Shown here: positions 61,693 to 64,000 of the stretch, piece after piece
Numbering within the stretch: the first letter of the stretch is position 1
Layout of the letters: each line of letters opens with the position of its first letter
Assembly: GCA_032052615.1 (NCBI GenBank)
Contig: DAMBWF010000007.1
Location: forward strand, 123,008-187,007
Direction of reading: 5' to 3'
Source: Pseudomonas_T sp032052615
GTDB lineage: Bacteria; Pseudomonadota; Gammaproteobacteria; Pseudomonadales; Pseudomonadaceae
Length of the DNA stretch: 64,000 bases
Made by a program: the position numbers and the translations under genes
The notes under the pieces: model-generated
Seen by the model: only the letters and a program-made list of their open reading frames with translations
Databases searched by the model: none
Told to the model about the DNA's origin: nothing

Positions 61693-62827
61693 CGATCCGC
61701 GCGCTGGCCGCCACGATCCCCAGCAAGGCGGCGACGCCCAGCAGGGCGAGCGGCAGGCCGATACCATGGGCGACCAGACCGATCAACGCGGGGCCGGCGA
61801 GGATGCCCGCGTAGCCGAGGGTGGTCACCGCCGCCACCGCCTGGTGGGCAGGCATCGCCCGCTGCCGGCCGATCGCCGAATACAGCACCGGGACGATATT
61901 CGAGGCACCCAGACCGACCAGGGCGAATCCCGTCAAGGCCAGCGGCCAATGGTGGGCGGTCGCCGCCAGGGCCATCCCGCCCGCGGCCAGCAGACCGCCC
62001 GCCAGCAGCACGCGCGGGCCGCCCACGGCCTGCACGAGACGATCCCCGGTCAAGCGGCCCACCGTCATGGCGATAGCGAATGCGGTGTACCCCAGCCCGG
62101 CCCAGGCGGGAGGCAAGTGGCCCTGGGTGGTGAGCAGCACCGCGCTCCAGTCGAGGATCGACCCTTCGGCGAGGAACGCGATGGCGGTGAGCAGCGCGAT
62201 GAACAGCACGATGCCGTGGGGCAGGGCGAAGCCACGGCCCTGGCGCTCTCCCTCCGCGTAGGGCAGCAGATGACGGCCCACCAGGAGCAGGGCGAGCACG
62301 ATCAGGACACCGACCGCCAGCGCCGCCGACAAGGGAGACACGCCGCCCGACAGCAACGCGCTGACGCCACCCGCGCCGGCGATGCCGCCGACGCTGAACA
62401 GGCCGTGGAAGCCGGACATCAAGGCCCGGTCGCCGGCTTTTTCCACCAGCACGGCCTGGATGTTCATGGCGACGTCCACCGTGCCGACCCCGGCGCCGAA
62501 TAAAAACAGCGCCAGCGCGAGGGCCAACGGCGCGTCCAGCGTGGCGAGCAGCGGCAGCGTGACGGCGATGACCAGGGCCGCCATGCCGATCAACAGGCGG
62601 CAACCCAGGCGGGGAGCGAGCAGGCCGGTCAACGGCATGGTGACCAACGAGCCAATGCCCAGGCACAGCAACAGCAACCCGAGGCTGGCCTCGTCGAGTC
62701 CGGCCCGTTGCTTGGCGAAAGGAACCAGCGGCGCCCAGGCGGACATGCCGAAACCGGCGATGAAGAAGGCCACTCGGGTGGAAACGCGTTGCGCAAGGCC
62801 GATAGGGGCAAAAGCGACTATCGTCAT
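61685..62827 (-). CDS. MFS transporter, YbjJ-like
   Basis: A 380-aa major facilitator with about 12 hydrophobic segments. Motif A is partly visible in TGLLAPRLGCRLLIGM, and VSTRVAFFIAGFGMSAWAPLVPFAK and GTVDVAMNIQAVLVEKAGDR resemble the YbjJ branch. The substrate is unknown. It converges with the YjfB-like gene and is separated from the chemoreceptor by 289 bases that hold its promoter. ATG 62827 is the first methionine of the hydrophobic N-terminus. Confidence 0.85.
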   Translation of the reverse strand: MTIVAFAPIGLAQRVSTRVAFFIAGFGMSAWAPLVPFAKQRAGLDEASLGLLLLCLGIGSLVTMPLTGLLAPRLGCRLLIGMAALVIAVTLPLLATLDAPLALALALFLFGAGVGTVDVAMNIQAVLVEKAGDRALMSGFHGLFSVGGIAGAGGVSALLSGGVSPLSAALAVGVLIVLALLLVGRHLLPYAEGERQGRGFALPHGIVLFIALLTAIAFLAEGSILDWSAVLLTTQGHLPPAWAGLGYTAFAIAMTVGRLTGDRLVQAVGGPRVLLAGGLLAAGGMALAATAHHWPLALTGFALVGLGASNIVPVLYSAIGRQRAMPAHQAVAAVTTLGYAGILAGPALIGLVAHGIGLPLALLGVAALLGIVAASARIGA

Positions 62828-63116
62828 GAGACCTCATCCTCCAGGAGCAGAACCATGCTGACTGAACGGTCTTCGCCAAGGTTCAATCCGTCGCGCCCGC
62901 CTGGATGGCGGCGCCGAAGGGGCTGGCGCCCGACGGGCGCCTTCCGTACCATCGCGCGCCCGGCTCGCCCGCAGGATGCCATCACCGGCCAGCGACCACT
63001 TTCCCATGACCGTATCCCCGGTGCCTCGGCAGGCTTCCTGACGACGCATGGGATACCCGTGGCCGCCTGGTCCCCGCGAGCCTCATCCTGACTCACTCCC
63101 TTCGTATCGGGTGCCC
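62828..63116. other. Divergent intergenic region between MFS and chemoreceptor genes
   Basis: 289 bases. A perfect 7-base hairpin (ggcgccc at 62925-62931, gggcgcc at 62935-62941) is the only marked structure. I found no sigma-28 or sigma-54 promoter match for the chemoreceptor, nor a gene; open frames here have no recognised content. Confidence 0.45.
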
Positions 63117-64000
63117 ATGTACAACTCCATGAAATTCAGCCACAAGATCCTGCTGGCCGCTTCCCTGGTGGTGACCGTCGCGTTCGCCTGCTTCGTCCTG
63201 TTCAACGACTATCGAGAGCGACAGTCGGTCAGGGCGGATGTGGAGGCGACCCTGCAATCCCTCGGCGATCTGAGCTCGCGCAACATCCAGAACTGGCTGG
63301 AGGGGCGCATCCACCTGCTCGAATCCATCGCCCAGCAGGTCGAGCGGGGTGGCGACGGCGCTGCGGCTCGCGCCATTGCCTTGCCGGTGTATGGCGGCAG
63401 CTTCCAACTCAGCTATTTCGGCGGGCAGGACGGTTCGATGGTATCGGTGCCGCCGGGCAACCGGGCGGCTGACTACGATCCCCGTACCCGGGGCTGGTAC
63501 AAATCCGCCACCGGCACCCAGGGGACGGTGGTCACCGAACCGTACGTCGCCGCGTCCTCCGGCAAGCTGGTGATCACCATCGCCACGCCGGTCCGCAGCG
63601 CCAACCAGACGCTCGGCGTGGCCGGTGCCGACATGGACCTGGACGCGATCACCGCCATCATCAATTCCCTGGATTTCGCCGGTCACGGCCATGCCTTCCT
63701 GGTGGATGCCAGCGGCAAGGTGCTGCTGCATCCCGACAAGGACGCGCTGCTCAAGCCCCTGGCGCAACTCTATCCGTCCGGCGAGGCGCCTCGCATTAGC
63801 CAAGGTGTGCAGGAGGTACGCGGTGCCCATGGCATGGAATTCGTGTCATTCATGCCGGTGCGGGGCGTGCCCTCGGTAAATTGGTACGTCGGCCTGGTGC
63901 TGGATCAGGAGCAGGCCTACGCGATGCTCAGCGAGTTCCGCACCTCGGCGATCGCCGCCACCCTCATCGCCGTGGTGGCCATCATCCTGCTGCTGGGCAT
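63117..64000 (+). CDS. Methyl-accepting chemotaxis protein, PctA-like dCache type, 5' part
   Basis: A partial chemoreceptor (about 294 aa visible, cut by the window edge in its second transmembrane helix). An N-terminal transmembrane helix (LLAASLVVTVAFACFVLFND) is followed by a periplasmic dCache_1 domain from about residue 35 to 280. The amino-acid-binding signature of the PctA group is present: YDPRTRGWYKSA near 120 (tyrosine, arginine, tryptophan, tyrosine) and the aspartate in VAGADMDLDAI near 173. The N-terminus FSHKILLAASLVV resembles PctA/PctB/PctC of P. aeruginosa. It would sense amino acids. The HAMP and signalling domains lie outside the window. Confidence 0.9.
   Translation, partial: MYNSMKFSHKILLAASLVVTVAFACFVLFNDYRERQSVRADVEATLQSLGDLSSRNIQNWLEGRIHLLESIAQQVERGGDGAAARAIALPVYGGSFQLSYFGGQDGSMVSVPPGNRAADYDPRTRGWYKSATGTQGTVVTEPYVAASSGKLVITIATPVRSANQTLGVAGADMDLDAITAIINSLDFAGHGHAFLVDASGKVLLHPDKDALLKPLAQLYPSGEAPRISQGVQEVRGAHGMEFVSFMPVRGVPSVNWYVGLVLDQEQAYAMLSEFRTSAIAATLIAVVAIILLLG

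Overview
The window is about 64 kb of GC-rich gammaproteobacterial DNA, almost certainly from a Pseudomonas. The evidence is the complete phzABCDEFG phenazine operon with a PhzR-type regulator, a SotB exporter, a PolB polymerase, an HSI-I-like type VI secretion (T6SS) cluster, SfnB-type sulfur-scavenging genes and a PctA-like chemoreceptor. The species cannot be fixed from the sequence. The phenazine proteins resemble the P. chlororaphis / P. fluorescens 2-79 type, while the high GC also fits species nearer P. aeruginosa. No rRNA, tRNA, CRISPR array, transposase or phage gene was seen.

Layout. 1-99: N-terminus of an ABC-transporter ATPase running off the left edge. 100-830: no convincing gene. 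831-7097 (minus): phzA-G, making phenazine-1-carboxylic acid (PCA) from chorismate. 7302-7319: a perfect lux-type box in the divergent phzA/phzR promoter region. 7557-8279: phzR, with no luxI partner in the window. 8411-9607: sotB exporter. 9777-13515: cobalamin-uptake operon (TonB receptor, 2Fe-2S protein, cobalamin-binding protein) behind a B12 riboswitch at 13612-13800. 13864-16257: MocR-type regulator divergent from a DMT transporter. 16406-18766: polB, ending at a strong bidirectional terminator.

18902-44815: a T6SS in two divergent arms. The minus arm reads kinase, lipoprotein, tssA, tssB, tssC, hcp, a small gene pair, tagJ, tssE, tssF, tssG, a secreted protein, clpV. The plus arm reads tagH (Fha), pppA, tssJ, tssK, tssL, tssM, tagF. 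The kinase, phosphatase, Fha protein and TagF indicate threonine-phosphorylation control, but TagQRST, VgrG and PAAR are absent. The most interesting novelty is the two-gene module at 26947-27566 between hcp and tagJ: a glycine-rich 128-aa protein and a two-helix membrane protein joined by an ATGA overlap, lying directly behind a rho-independent terminator. I read it as a candidate effector-immunity pair.

44962-54556: sulfur metabolism. It holds epsC, a probable sigma-54 promoter with an upstream palindrome, two SfnB-like flavoproteins in tandem, an LLM flavin monooxygenase, a MetQNI-type transporter and a sulfide:quinone-oxidoreductase-like protein fused to a phosphatase-like domain that lacks its cysteine. 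54636-60430: ChaC, then a signalling module of hybrid histidine kinase, KaiC-like ATPase and single-domain response regulator. 60527-64000: YceH, a YjfB-type motility protein behind a good sigma-28 promoter, an MFS transporter and the 5' part of an amino-acid-type chemoreceptor running off the right edge.
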